64,000 bases of DNA, taken from the NCBI GenBank assembly GCA_024760905.1, contig CM045738.1, positions 51,819,797 to 51,883,796 of the forward strand. The letters are read 5' to 3'. Below are positions 37,337-50,470 of this stretch, one piece after another. The notes under the pieces were generated by a model. It saw only the letters and a list, made by a program, of their open reading frames with translations, searched no databases and was not told the origin of the DNA. The stretch's first letter is position 1. Each line of letters begins with the position of its first letter. The position numbers and the translations under genes are program-made. This stretch comes from Plotosus lineatus (lineage: Eukaryota; Chordata; Actinopteri; Siluriformes; Plotosidae).

Positions 37337-40300
37337 CAAAATGGCGCCGGGTGACCTGCAGCCAGTTACAGGAGCTCTTCAGTTTATTTTTCTTTTTTTT
37401 CTCTTTTCTATTGTATATAGGCGTGTTTCTTTATCTTTTTTCAAATTTTCTTTTTCTTTCTTCAATCCTGCATCTGGAAAACATACTTTCATGATGCTTT
37501 TGTTCTTCTGTGCACTTTTATTTTCACTTTTTGGATCGGCGTCAGGAAACTCATTCACCGACGGCTCTGAGCAACGCAGGTCTTACACACGTGAGACCCT
37601 CCTCGGCCTGCGCGGCCCCGCCCTCCTTCACGCGGAAAAGCCCGTTGTTCCTTTGGAAATACGGAGGAAAAGGAGAGGCTGCAGAGGGGGACGAAAGACG
37701 CGGAGGACATGTGTTCCCTCTGTCATCATGGGAAATGTCCGCGCGATCGCCAACAAGACGGAGGAGCTGGCGGCGCTGACCCGGCAGCAGAGGCAGTACC
37801 GGGACTGCAGCCTCATGTGTTTCTCGGAGACGTGGCTGAATGAACTCACACCGGACTCTGTGGTTTCTCTTAACGGATTTACACTCGCGTGTGCAGATCG
37901 GAGTGTAACGGAGAGCGGTAAGAAGAAAGGAGGGGGTGTGGCGGTCTATGTGAATGAACGATGGTGCCACCCGGCAAACGTGCACGTGAAGGAGCAGCTG
38001 TGCACGCGGGACCTAGAGCTGCTCGCGTTAAGCGCGCGGTCATATTATCTACCGAGGGAGTTTTCACACGTGATTGTGTTTTGCGTGTACATTCCGCCCT
38101 CGGCTGATGCGGCGGCCGCGTGTGAGCGTCTACACAGCGCCGTTAATCAGACACAGACTCGTCACCCCGCGCCATGATTCTGATCAGCGGGGACTTTAAC
38201 CACGCCCTCTCTCCGCCTCTCTTCCGACGTTCACGCACACGTGAAGTGCGCCACAAGAGACAATAAAACACTGGACTTACTGTATGCAAATGTGAAGGAC
38301 GCTACAGCTCCTCCCCCCCCACTGGGACGATCAGACCACAACCTGGTCTACCTGCTCCCAATACACACCCAGGGTGCGAAAGGAACCTGCACAGAAGAGG
38401 TCTGTGAAAGTGTGGACCGAGGAGACCAATGAGAGGCTTAGGGACTGTTTCCAGACCACAGACTGGAGCATGCTCTGTAACTCCTTTGGTGATGACATCG
38501 ACGGCCTCACACACTGTATCACCGACTACATGAACTTCTGCGTGGACAGCACCGTGCCAACACGGAGAGTACGGTGCTTCTCCAACAACCACCCATGGGT
38601 CACCCCTGAGCTCAAAGTCCTCCTGAACAAGAAAAAGAGGGCTTTCATCTCGGGGGACAGAGAGGAGCAGAAGAAGGTCCAGCGTGAGCTCCAGTGGAGG
38701 ATCAGGAGGGCAAAGAAGGACTATGGGAAGAAGATGGAGGAGAAGCTGGCTCAGAACAACGTGCGGGACGTCTGGAGAGGACTAAAGACCATGTCTGGAT
38801 TTGGGCAGAGTGTCAGAGGGACAGCTGATGGTGACCAGCGCTGGGCGGATGAACTAAACTGCTACTTCAACAGGTTTGATTCTCCCCCTCCCCTCTGCAC
38901 CCCTCCCGTTCCCCTCCCTCTTCACACGTCTCCAGACCAGCTGACACCTCCCCCTCCCCAGGCCAACTTCACTTGACTCCTACAGCCCGACAGACACATC
39001 CCCCTCCCTCTGCAGCCCACCCCAGCCCCCCCTCTCCCTCACATCAGACCAGGTGAGGAGACAGCTGAGGCGACTAAATCAGAGGAAATCTCAAGGACCT
39101 GATGGCATCAGTCCCAGGCTGCTGAGGACCTGCGCAGACCAGCTCTGTGTGGTACTATGCTACCTGTACAACCTGAGCCTCAGCCTGGAGAAGGTTCCAG
39201 TCCTCTGGAAGACCTCCTGTGTGGTTCCGGTTCCCAAAACAGCACAAGCGAAGGAACCAGCCCACTACAGACCTGTCGCCCTGACCTCCCACCTCATTAA
39301 GATCATGGAAAGGCTCCTCCTTGAACACCTCCGCTCTATGGTGAGCCCCACCCTAGACCCGCTGCAGTTTGCCTACAGGCCCAACATCGGAGTAGAAGAC
39401 GCTGTCATCTACCTTCTGCAGCGGGCACTCACCCACCTGGAGATCGCCGGCAGCGCTGTGAGGGTCATGTTCTTTGACTTCTCCAGCGCCTTCAACACCA
39501 TCAGGCCAGCGCCTGCGGGGGAAGCTGGAGGACGTGGGAGTGGACGGGCATCTTGCTGCCTGGATTATTGACTACCTTACTAACCGTCCACAGTACGTGC
39601 GGCTGCGCGCTGTAAGTCAAAGGTGGTAGTCTGTAGCACGGGGCACCGCAGGGCACCGCCCTCTCACCCTTCCTTTTTAACATCTATACCTCGGACTTCA
39701 TATATAACACAAACAGCTGCCACCTCCAGAAGTTCTCGGACGACTCCGCCATCGTGGGCCGTGTGTCAGAGGGGAACGAGCTGGAGTACCGGTCGGTCAT
39801 CGCCGACTTCGTGGACTGGTGTGAGCGCAACCACCTGTGCTTGAACACTAGGAAGACGAAGGAGATGGTGGTCGACTTCAGGAGAAGCACTCAAACACAC
39901 ACACACACACATTTACTAGTGAACATCCAGGGACAGGACATTGAGACAGTGGACAGTTTCAAGTACCTGGGTGTTCACCTTAACAATAAACTGGACTGGT
40001 CCCACAACACCAATGCCCTGTACAAGAAGGGCCAGAGTCGCCTCCACCTTCTGAGGAGACTCAGGTCCTTCGGCATATGCAAACCTCTGCTCAGGACATT
40101 TTATGACTCTGTGGTAGCCTCTGCAATCCTCTACGCTGCCATCTGCTGGGCCCGGGCAGCACAGAGCGGGACAGAAAGAGACTGAACAAGCTGGTCAGGA
40201 GGGCCAGCTCTGTCCTCGGCTGCCCACTGGACTCTGTGGAGGAGGTGAGTGAGAGGAGGATGGTAGCAAAGCTCACATCCATCCTGTCCAACAGCTCTCA

Positions 40301-40788
40301 CCCACTGCACCAGACTGTCGAGGAGCTAAGCAGCTCCTTCAGTGTACGACTGAGGCATCCTCAGTGCAGGAAGGAGCGCTACCGCAGGTCGTTCATTCCC
40401 ACCGCTGTCAGACTGTACAACGCCACTTTGTAACTGTCTGTGAAAATACCGGTTATGTGCAATAAAAACCCCGTGCACTTTAATCAACCACATCTACCCC
40501 ACTGACTGTCAACCATATCAACCCATCTACTCTGCACTCAGATACATTACACTTTAATATAGGCCAATCTATAAAGTTGCTCCATTCTTTTCTTTTATTG
40601 TTTAGTAATTTATACTATTTATGTATCTATTTATTTATTTACTTATATAATATATATGTACGTGTGTATGTTTGTACTTGTATCTATTTTTGCACCCCCT
40701 ACTGATAGTACCTCAAGAGCCTGTAACAGTGAATTTCTCCATTGTGAGATTAATAAAGCTGTATCTTATCTTATCTTATCTTATCTTA
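37307..40788 (+). mobile_element. CR1/L2-superclade LINE, long copy with (TATCT)n tail
   Basis: Inserted in sense into the RTE endonuclease region. It begins with about 29 T residues, then CAAAATGGCGCC (ATG 37341). The ORF has a hydrophobic N-terminus, VIMGNVRAIANKTEELAALT, SETWLNEL and DFNH (endonuclease), then QGPDGISPRLLRTCADQL, HYRPVALTSHL, FFDFSSAFNTI and FSDDSAIVG (RT), and finally RRLRSFGICKPLLRTFYDSV. Frameshifts occur near 38180, 39000, 39510 and 40160. The 3' end is TTATC repeats (40762-40788), typical of L2/CR1 rather than poly(A). Also resembles Rex1-type elements; exact clade not settled. Confidence 0.85.
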
Positions 40789-41428
40789 GAAGTGAAAAGA
40801 GTGTTAGACAGAGTGATGGGTCTCAAGTTAGAAATTGAAGGTGTGATGTTCAATGTTGTTAGTGCTTATGCCCCACAGGCAGGATGTGAGCTAGAAGAGA
40901 GGGAGAGATTCTGGATTGACTTAGATGAAGTGATGCAGAATACCCCCAGAGGTGAAAGAGTGGTCATTGGTGCAGACTTCAATGGACATGCTGGTGCAGG
41001 CAACAGAGAGGACGAGGAAGTGATGGGCAGGTTTGGTATCCAGGACAGGAACGCAGAAGGACAGATGTTGATCGATTTTGCTAAAAGGATGGAAATGGCT
41101 GTGGTGAATACTTTCTTCCAGAAGAAACAAGAGCATAAGGTGACTTATAAAAGCGGAGATAGGAGCACACAGGTAGACTACATCTTGTGTAGACGATGCA
41201 GTTTGAAGGAAGTCAGTAACTGAAAAGTAGTAGAGGGTGAGAGTGTTGCCAAACAGCATAGGATGGTGGTGTGCAGGATAACACTGGTAGTGAGGAAGGT
41301 GAAGAAAGCAAAGGCAGAGCAGAAGACAAAGTGGTGGAAGCTGAAAAAGGAAGAGGGTCGTGTTGTCTTCAAGGAGGAGTTGAAACAGGCTTTGGGTGGT
41401 CAGGAAGTGCTTCCAGATGACTGGACAA

Positions 41429-42325
41429 GATAAGATACGATAAGATACAGCTTTATTAATCTCACAATGGAGAAATTCACTGTTACAGGCTCTTGAGGTA
41501 CTATCGGTAGGGGGTGCAAAAATAGATACAAGTACAAACATACACACATACATATATATTATATAAGTAAATAAATAAATAGATACATAAATAGTATAAA
41601 TTAATAAACAATAAAAGAAAAGAATGGAGCAACTTTATAGACTGGCCTATATTAAAGTGTAATGTATCTGAGGGCGGAGTAGATGGGTTGATATGGTTGA
41701 CAGTCAGTGGGGTAGATGTGGGTGATTAAAGTGCACGGGGTTTTTATTGCACATAACCGGTATTTTCACAGACAGTTACAAAGTGGCGTTGTACAGTCTG
41801 ACAGCGGTGGGAATGAACGACCTGCGGTAGCGCTCCTTCCTGCACTGAGGATGTCTCAGTCGTCCACTGAAGGAGCTACTCAGCTCCTCTACAGTCTGGT
41901 GCAGTGGGTGTGAGCTGTTGACCAGGATGGATGTGAGCTTTGCTACCATCCTCCTCTCACTCACCTCCTCCACAGAGTCCAGTGGGCAGCCGAGGACAGA
42001 GCTGGCCCTCCTGACCAGCTCGTTCAGTCTTTTTCTGTCCCGCTCTGTGCTGCCCGGGGCCCAGCAGATGGCAGCGTAGAGGATTGCAGAGGCTACCACA
42101 GAGTCATAAAAAGTCCTGAGCAGAGGTTTGCATACGCCAAAGGACCTGAGTCTCCTCAGAAGGTGGAGGTGACTCTGGCCCTTCTTGTACAGGGCGTTGG
42201 TGTTGTGGGACCAGTCCAGTTTATTGTTAAGGTGAACACCCAGGTACTTGAAACTGTCCACTGTCTCAATGTCCTGTCCCTGGATGTTCACTAGTAAGTG
42301 TGTGTGTGTGTGTGTTTGACTGTTT
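41429..42325 (-). mobile_element. Second copy of the (TATCT)n-tailed LINE, 5'-truncated
   Basis: Antisense, from GATAAGATACGATAAGATAC (tail) to the RT C-terminal region (VNIQGQDIETVDSFKYLGVH). It is truncated at a GT run next to the RTE sequence. The open frame 42597-41776 on the minus strand runs from the third copy's tail into this copy and holds its intact C-terminal domain. Confidence 0.85.
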
Positions 42326-42388
42326 ACCACAGCAAATGTGATCAGGGACACAGGTAGGAGAGTACTTGGTCTGTCTTCTGGAAGGAAA

Positions 42389-42498
42389 GTAGATAAGGAG
42401 ACTTGGTGGTGGAATAAGATAAGATAAGATACAGCTTTAAAAAGTAGATAAGGAGACTTGGTGGTGGAATAAGATAAGATAAGATACAGCTTTATTAA
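42389..42498 (+). repeat. 55-base tandem duplication across a LINE/RTE junction
   Basis: The unit from GTAGATAAGGAGACTTGGTG through the RTE sequence into the LINE tail AAGATAAGATAAGATACAGC occurs twice in a row (starts 42389 and 42444). The duplication therefore contains the insertion boundary itself. Confidence 0.85.
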
Positions 42499-43341
42499 TC
42501 TCGCAATGGGGAAATTCACACAGGAATTACAGGTTCTTGAGGTACCATCAGTAGGGGGTGCAAAAATAGATACAAATACAAACATACACACATGCATATA
42601 TATTATATAAGTAAATAAATAAATAGATACATAAATAGTATAAATTAATAAACAATAAAAGAAAAGAAGGGAACAACTTTGTAGACTGGCCTATATTCAA
42701 GTGTATATGTATCTGAGTGCAGAGTAGATGGGTTGATATGGTTCACAGTCAGTGGGGTAGATGTGGTTGATTAAAGTGCACGGGGTTTTTATTGCACATA
42801 ACCGGTATTTTCACAGACAGTTACAAAGTGGCGTTGTACAGTCTGACAGCGGTGGGAATGAACGACCTGCGGTAGCGCTCCTTCCTGCACTGAGGATGTC
42901 TCAGTTGTCCACTGAAGGAGATACTCAGCTTCTCTACAGTCTGGTGCAGTGGGTGAGAGCTGTTGACCATGATGGATGTGAGCTTTGCTACCATCCTCCT
43001 CTCACTCACCTCCTCCACAGAGTCCAGTGGGCAGCCTCGGACAGAGCTGGCCCCCCTGACCAGCTTGTTCAGTCTCTTTCTGTCCCGCTCTGTGCTGCCC
43101 GGGGCCCAGCAGATGGTAGCGTAGAGGATTGCAGAGGCTACCACAGAGTCATAAAAAGTCCTGGGCAGAGGTCTGCATACTCCGAAGGACCCGAGTCTCC
43201 TCGTAAGGTGGAGGCGACTCTGGCCCTTCTTGTACAGGGCGTTGGTGTTGTGGGACCAGTCCAGTTTTTTGTTAAGGTGAACGCCCAGATATTTGAAACT
43301 GTCCACTGTCTCAATGTCCTGTCCCTGGACGTTCACTAGTG

Positions 43342-43388
<47 letters not shown>

Positions 43389-45398
43389 GAGTGCTTCTTA
43401 AGTCGACCACCATCTCCTTCGTCTTCCTAGTGTTCAAGCACAAGTGGTTGCGCTCACACCAGTCCACGAAGTCAACGATGACCGACCGGGACTCCTGCTC
43501 GTTCCCCTCTGACACACGGCCCACGATGGCGGAGTCGTCCGAGAACTTCTGGAGGTGGCAGCTGTCTGTGCTATAGATGAAGTCCGAGGTGTAAATGTTG
43601 AAAAGGAAGGGTGAGAGGACGGTGCCCTGCGGTGCCCCCGTGCTGCAGACTGCCACCTTTGACTTACAGCTACGCAGCCACACGTACTGTGGATGGTAAG
43701 TAAGGTAGTCGATAATCCAGGCAGCAAGATGTCCGTCCACTCCCACGTCCTCCAGCTTCCCCCGCAGAAGCGCTGGTCTGATGGTGTTGAAGGCGCTGGA
43801 GAAGTCAAAGAACATGACCCTCACAGCGCTGCCAGCGATCTCCAGGTGGGTGAGTGCCCGCTGCAGAAGGTAGATGACGGCGTCTTCTACCCCGATGTTG
43901 GGCCTGTAGGCAAACTGCAGCGGGTCTAGGGTGGGGCTCACCATAGAGCGGAGGTGTTCGAAGAGGAGCCTTCATAAGAGCCTTCTATGGTCTTCATAAG
44001 GTGGGAGGTCAGGGCGACAGGTCTGTAGTGGGCTGGTTCCTTCGCTTGAGCTGTTTTGGGAACCGGAACCACACAGGAGGTCTTCCACAGGACAGGAACC
44101 TTCTCCAGGCTGAGGCTCAGGTTGTACAGGTAGCATTGTACCTCACAGAGCTGGTCTGCGCAGGTCCTCAGCAGCCTGGGACTGATGCCATCTGGTCCTT
44201 CAGATTTCCTCTGATTTAGTCGCCTCAGCTGTCTCCTCACCTGGTCTGATGTGAGGGACAGGGGGGGCTGGGGTGGGCTGCAGAGGGAGGGGGATGTGTT
44301 TGTCGGGCTGTAGCAGTCAAGTGAAGTTGGCCTGGGGAGGGGGGAGGTGTCTGCTGGTCTGGAGACGTGTGAAGAGAGGGGGGAACGGGGAGGGGGCAGA
44401 GGGGGAGGGGAGAGAATCAAACCTGTTGAAGTAACAGTTTAATTCAACCGCCCAGCGCTGGTCACCATCAGCTGTCCCTCTGACACTGCCCAAATCCAGA
44501 CATGGTCTTTCGTCCTCTCCAGACGTCCCGCATGTTGTTCTGAGCCAGCTTCTCCTCCATCTTCTTCCCATACTCCTTCTTGGCCCTCTGATCCTCCACT
44601 GGAGCTCACGCTGGACCTTCGTCTGCTCCTCTCTATCCCCCGAGATGAAAGCCCTCTTTTTCTGGTTCAGAAGGACTTTAAGCTCAGGGGTGACTCACGG
44701 GTGGTTGTTGGAGAAGCACCGTACCCTCCATGTTGGTACAGTGCTGTCCACACAGAAGTTCATGTAATCGGTGATACAGTGTGTGAGGCCGTCGATTTCA
44801 TCACCAAAGGAGTCACAGAGCATGCTCCAGTCTGTGGTCTGGAAACAGTCCCTAAGCCTCTCATTGGTCTCCTCGGTCCACACTTTCACAGACCTCTTCT
44901 GCGCAGGTTCCTTTCGCACCCTGGGTGTGTATTGGGGGAGCAGGTAGACCAGGTCCTTTACATTAGCATACAGCAAGTCCAGAGTTTTATTGTCTCTTGT
45001 GGCGCACTTCACGTATTGCGTGAACGTCAGGAGAGAGGCGGAAAGAGGGGCGTGGTTAAAGTCCCCGCTGATCAGAATCATGGCGCGGGGGTGACGAGTC
45101 TGTGTCTGACTGACAGCGCTGTGGAGACACTCACACGCGGCCGCCGCATCAGCCGAGGGCGGAATGTACACGCAAAACACAATCACGTGTGAAAACTCCC
45201 TCGGTAGATAATATGGCCGCGCGCTCACCGCGAACAGCTCCAGGTCCCGTTGCATAGCTGCTCTTTCACATGCACGTTGGCCGGGTGGCCCCATCGTTCA
45301 TTCACATACACCGCCATGCCTCCTCCTTTCTTCTTTCCGCTCTCCGTTACACTCCGATCTGCACGCGCGAGTGTGAATCCGTTAAGAGTGTCATCCAT
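42471..45398 (-). mobile_element. Third copy of the (TATCT)n-tailed LINE, nearly 3 kb
   Basis: Antisense. The RT block 43944-43336 on the minus strand is open and contains FFDFSSAFNTIRPALLRGKL, GAPQGTVLSPFLFNIYTSDF and FSDDSAIVGR. Endonuclease pieces lie at 45294-44695 (SGDFNHAPLSASLL, TLDLLYANVKD). Four bases GAAT at both borders may be the target duplication. Internal deletions and frameshifts are present. Confidence 0.85.
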
Positions 45399-46691
45399 GA
45401 ATGAGGACGTGCAGGAGTGTGTACAAAGGAAGAGGTTAACTAAGAAGAAGTGTGACATTGAGAGGACTGAACAGAGGGCATATGATGACTTGTATGATAG
45501 GTTGGACAGTAAGGACGGAGAAAATGATCTGAACAGGTTGGCACAGCAGAGAGATAGAGATGGGAAGGACATGCAGCAAGTTAGATTGAAAAAGGACAGA
45601 GAGGGAAATGTATTGACTGATGACAGAAGTGTGCTGGAAAGATGGAAAGAGTACTTTGAAGAGCTGATGAATGAAGAAAATGAGAGAGAAAAAAGAGTAG
45701 AAGAGGTGACCATTGAGGAGCAGGAAGGAGCAAAGATTAGTAAGGGTGAAGTGAGGAGGGCACTGAAGAGGATGAAGAATGGAAAGGCAGTTGGTCCTGA
45801 TGATATACCTGTGGAGGTATGGAAGTGTCTAGGAGAGGTAGCAGTAGATTTTCTGACAAGAACATTCAACAAGGTCTTAGAGAGTGAGAGGATGCCGGAG
45901 TAATGGGGGAGAAGTCTGCTGGTGCCCATTTTTAAGAACAAGGGAGACGTGCAGAGTTGTGGCAAACTATAGAGGGATAAAGTTGATGAGCCATACGATG
46001 AAGTTATGGGAAAGAATAGTGGAAGCTAGACTAAAGGCAGAGGTCAGCATTTGTGAACAATAGTTTGGTTTCATGCCAAGAAAAGGCACCACAGATGCAG
46101 TGTTTGCATTGACGATGTTCATAGAGAAGTACAGAGAAGGCCAGAGGGAGCTGCATTATGCCTTTGTGGATTTGGAAAAAGCATATGACAGGGTGCAGAT
46201 GTAAGACAGTGGTGAGGTGTGCTGTCGGTGTGACCAAAGAATTCAAGGTGGAGGTGGGACTGCATCAAGGATCAGCTCTGAGCCCTTTCTTGTTTGCTAT
46301 GGTGATGGACAGGCTGACAGACGAGGTTAGACAAGATTCCCCATGGACTATGATGTTTGCAGATGACATTGTGATCTGTAGTGAGAGCAGAGAACAAGTG
46401 GAGGAAAATCTAGAGAGGTGGAGGTATGCCCTGGAAAGGAGAGGAATGAAGGTTAGCCTCAGAAAATCAGAATACATGTGTGTGAATGAGAAAGATCCAG
46501 GAGGAACGGTGAGGTTACAGGGAGCAGAGATAATGAAGGTGGAGGAGTCAGCAAGAATGAAAGGAAAAGTGTACAAGACGGTGGTGAGGCCAGCGATCTT
46601 GTATGGCTTCGAAACAGTGGCGCTGAGGAAAAGACAGGAGGCACGAGGATGGATAGGATCAGAAATGAGTACATCAGAGGGACAGCACATG

Positions 46692-47880
46692 CTGTCCATA
46701 CCTCCACAGATGTGTCATCAAGACCAACTGCCCTTCCACTCATCCTCTTCAATGCCCTCCTCACTTCACCCTTGCTAATCTTTGCTACTTCCTGGTCCTC
46801 AAAGTCTACTTTTTTTTTTTTTTTTTTTTTTTCCCCCCTCATTCATCAGCTCTTCAAAGTACTCTTTCCATCTTCCCAGCACACTTCTGTCATTAGTCAA
46901 TGTTTCCCACTCTGTCCTTAATCACCCTAACTTGCTGCATGTCCTTCCATCTCTATTTCTCTGCTGTGCCAACCTGAATAAATAATTTTCTCCCCCCTTA
47001 CCCTCAACTGGCATACAAGTCGTCATGCGTCCTCTGTTTGGCTTTTGACACTGATACCATCGCCATATGCTGTATCTCTCTGTACTCCTGTCCCACTTCT
47101 TCTTAGCCAATCTCTTCCTTTGTACACACACCTGCACTTCATCATTCCCCCAAGAAGTCTCCTTATCTACTTTCCTTCCAGAGGACACAAAGTACTCCTA
47201 CCTGTCTCCCTGATCACATCACCTGTAGTTGACCAGTCATCTGGAAGCACTTCCTGACCATCCAAAGCCTGTTTCAACTCCTCCTTGAAGATAATACGAC
47301 ACTCCTCCTTTTTCAGCTTCCACCACTTTGTCTTCTGCTCTGCCTTTGCTTTCTTCACCTTCCTCACCATCAGTGTCATCCTGCACACCACCATCTTATG
47401 CGATTTGGCAACATTCACCTACCACTACTTTGCAGTCACTGACTTACTTCAAATTACATTGTCTACACAAGATGTCGTCTCCCTGTGCTCCTACCTTTGT
47501 TTATATAAGTCACCCTATGCTCCTGTCTCTTCTGGAAGACTTTCACCTCTGTGGGTACTCTGCATCACTTCATCTAACTTGTTCCACAATCTCTCCTTCT
47601 CTTCTAGCTCACATCCTGCCTGTGGGGCATAAGCACTAACACTGAACATCACACCTTCAATTTCTAACTTGAGACTTATCACTCTGACACTTCATTTCGA
47701 GAACATTATTGACAAACCTCTCATTCCCATCCACACCATGAAAAAACAGTTTAAACCCAGCTCCTAAGCTTCTAGCCTTGCTACCTTTCTACCTGTTCCC
47801 CTGAACACGCAGTATGTCCACCTTCTGCATCATGTCAGCCAGCTCTCTTGCTTTTGCTGCTATAATTCCAACTTTCAAAG
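46692..47880 (-). mobile_element. RTE LINE, antisense internal part
   Basis: Covers, on the minus strand, from the start of the endonuclease ORF (47880) to just before the RT core. It carries a run of 24 T at about 46809-46832. It abuts the sense RTE end at 46690 and the 5' end of another sense RTE at 47882, giving a head-to-head arrangement. Confidence 0.85.
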
Positions 47881-47881
47881 T

Positions 47882-49040
47882 GCAGCCATGAGGCGGGGGG
47901 GCACTAACCAGTGTCTCTCCCCCTTACACCGGTCCCAAGCCTGGAGAAAAGCAGAGGTTTGTGACGGGAAGGGCATCCGGCGTAAAACTTTTGCCAAACT
48001 ACAAAATGCAAACCATAAACACAAATCTCATACCGGATCGGTCAAGGCCCGGGTTAACAACGACCGCCATCAGTGCTGTTTGCCAACAGGGTGCTGGTGG
48101 AAATTGGACTACTGTTGGTCGAAGACTTCAAAGAAGGAGAGGTGGGAGGCATGTCCGTAGGCAGAGAGAGAAGAGGAAAAGCACGAGTCTTGTGTTATCT
48201 TATGCCCCACAGACAGGATGTGAGCTAGAAGAGAAGGAGAGATTCTGGAGTGACTTAGATGAAGTGATGCAGAATACCCCCAGAGGTGAAAGAGTGGTCA
48301 TTGGTGCAGATTTCAATGGACATGTTGGTGCAGGCAACAGAGGGGACGAGGAAGTGATGGGCAGGCTTGGTATCCAGGACAGGAATGCAGAAGGACAGAT
48401 GTTGCTCGATTTTGTAAAAAGGATGGAAATGGCTGTGGTCTTAGGGTGACTTATAGAAGCGGAGGCAGGAACACACAGGTAGACTATATATTGTGGAGGC
48501 AATGTAATTTGAAGCAAGTCAGTGACTGCAAAGTAGTAGTGGGTGAGTGTTGCCAAACAGCATAGGATGGTGGTATGCAGGATGGTGAGGAAGGTGAAGA
48601 AGGCAAAGGCAGAGCAGAAGACAAAGTGGTGGAAGCTGAAAAAGGAGTGTTGTGTTGTCTTCAAAGAGGAGTTGAAACAGGCTTTGGGTGGTCAGGAAGT
48701 GCTTCCAGATGACTGGACAACCACAGCCAATGTGATCAGGGAGACCGGTAGGAGAGTACTTGGTGTGTCATCTGGAAGGAAAGTAGATAAGGAGACTTGG
48801 TGGTGGAATGAGGAAGTGCAGGAGTGTGTACAAAGGAAGAGGTTAGCTAAGAAGTGGGACACGGAGGACTGAATGGAGTGAACAGGGAGACACAGTATAA
48901 GGCGAAAGTAGCAGTGGCTAAGGCCAAACAGAGGGTGTATGATGACTTGTATGATAGGTTGGATAGTAAAGAAGGAGAAAATGATCTATACAGGTTGGCA
49001 CAGCAGAGAAATAGAGATGGGAAGGACGTGCAGCAAGTTA
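47882..49040 (+). mobile_element. RTE LINE, sense, 5' part with internal deletion
   Basis: Begins at the family 5' end GCAGCCATGAGGCGGGGGGG and runs to the connector (AQQRNRDGKDVQQV). The first part of the endonuclease is deleted at about 48190. The remaining endonuclease motifs are SYAPQTGCELEEKERF and VVIGADFNGHVGAG. Confidence 0.85.
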
Positions 49041-49584
49041 TTTACTTCACAATTCAAGCAATCACGTTGATAGCTTGTGCGCAAAGGAGAAAAAGAGGCA
49101 TACACATTATCTGCAACCAATCAGCAGGAGGGAGAAACAATCTTTGTCCTCAATTGCCTGTCATGAATCATGTGATGTGATTGACATTGAACAGACAGTG
49201 CTGTTGTGCATGTATGTCAATTCTGATGTGCCACTGATTTCTTTATTGAATTTTTATAATTTCATCAATTCAACAAAACATAATACATTAATATAGGAAT
49301 GAAAGTTAAACTTGAAGCACAGAATATTATACAACAGAGTAATCATGTGGTGTCATTCCCTCCAGGATGAGCTATAGGGAAAATAAACATTTAATCATGA
49401 ATGCTCATTATGTATTTGTAGTGTACTTCGTCATTTTGATAGTAGACTAATATACACTTACAGCCTGTGTTGCCTTCATATAAGGCTTATGAAGATTTTA
49501 TTTTTTTGCTGCTACAAACAGATTTGTTTTTAGTTTTTTTGGTCCAATATGGCTCTTTGAATATTTTGGGATACCGAACCCTGG

Positions 49585-49735
49585 CGTAGAGGAAGAACAA
49601 AGAGTAGATTTATGGATGTGGTGAAGGAGGACATGAAGGTAGTTGGCAAAAGAAAAGAAGATGCAGAGGATGGGGTGAGATGGAGGCAGATGATTTGCTG
49701 TGGCGACCCCTGAAGGGAACAGCGGAAAGAAGATC
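49585..49735 (+). mobile_element. RTE LINE 3'-end fragment
   Basis: Homologous to the last 150 bases of the RTE family (RFMDVVKEDMKVVGKRKEDA frame, then GATTTGCTGTGGCGACCCCT). The 5' side is lost. Confidence 0.8.
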
Positions 49736-50412
49736 TTGAAAGGATGCTCTACAGAGACGCACAGCACTCCTCGTAATTCTTTATTTGTCTTTAAACCTAT
49801 TCTATTTGAAATATCTGACCGTGTCACTCATTTTGATCATGTTCCGAAGATAAACTACTTTATCCGTTCCAGAAGGCTGGTGGAGTTTGTTCAAATTCCA
49901 AATCCACTTTTCTTATTACAAATAATGGTCTTAATCCATTCTGTCGTCTTTTGAACAGAAGTTAACGGTACCATAACTCGTACCATAGGCCGGCAAGTAT
50001 GAATACAGTACATTATGTTATGGTCTGTGTTGTGAGAGACTCTTGTTTTGGAAACTCTCTCTCTCTCTGTGCTCATTGAGGTCACACGCGAGTGGGGGGC
50101 GCAAAACACACACACCTGATTCCACCTAATCACAGGCTATAAAGGCAATCGCCACGCTCCTCCTGGTGCTAGATTTTCCCTCCCCATGATCTCTCTGGCT
50201 CTCAGCTCCGTGCTCCACCAGTTCCCGCTTTAGTTTGATTTCTGTTTCTCCACATCTCTAACAGTGACTATGATTGCCCTATGTTTTAGTGCCTTCCCTG
50301 TGTACAATAAAGTGCACACATTTTCATTTACAAAAAATGCAGTACACAGAGTGGAGATCAAAATGAGTGCACTTTATTGTTCACAGGGATGGCACTTAAG
50401 GTATTAATAATT

Positions 50413-50470
<58 letters not shown>

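Larger units (their letters stand above)
36771..46690 (+). mobile_element. RTE LINE copy split into four pieces by three LINE insertions
   Basis: Consecutive parts of one RTE element lie at 36771-37306, 40789-41428, 42326-42470 and 45399-46690. They join at precise points: ...TCTAGAA/GTGAAAAGAG, ...GACTGGACAA/CCACAGC and ...GGTGGTGGAAT/GAGGA. The first piece has the 5' leader and the start MSLGLRKGTLNVGTM with the VQETNWKGSKA endonuclease motif. The last has LEKAYD, LHQGSALSPF and MMFADDIVICSES. The 3' end is replaced at 46690 by an antisense RTE copy. Confidence 0.88.

Noticed and set aside
42821..43944. Open frames resembling a jockey-like RNA-directed DNA polymerase gene
   Set aside because: Part of the antisense (TATCT)n-tailed LINE; frames are interrupted and repeated nearby.
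50020..50330. Solo LTR of a retroelement (TATA-like box and AATAAA)
   Set aside because: No terminal TG...CA pair with duplications, no primer-binding site and no second copy could be shown.
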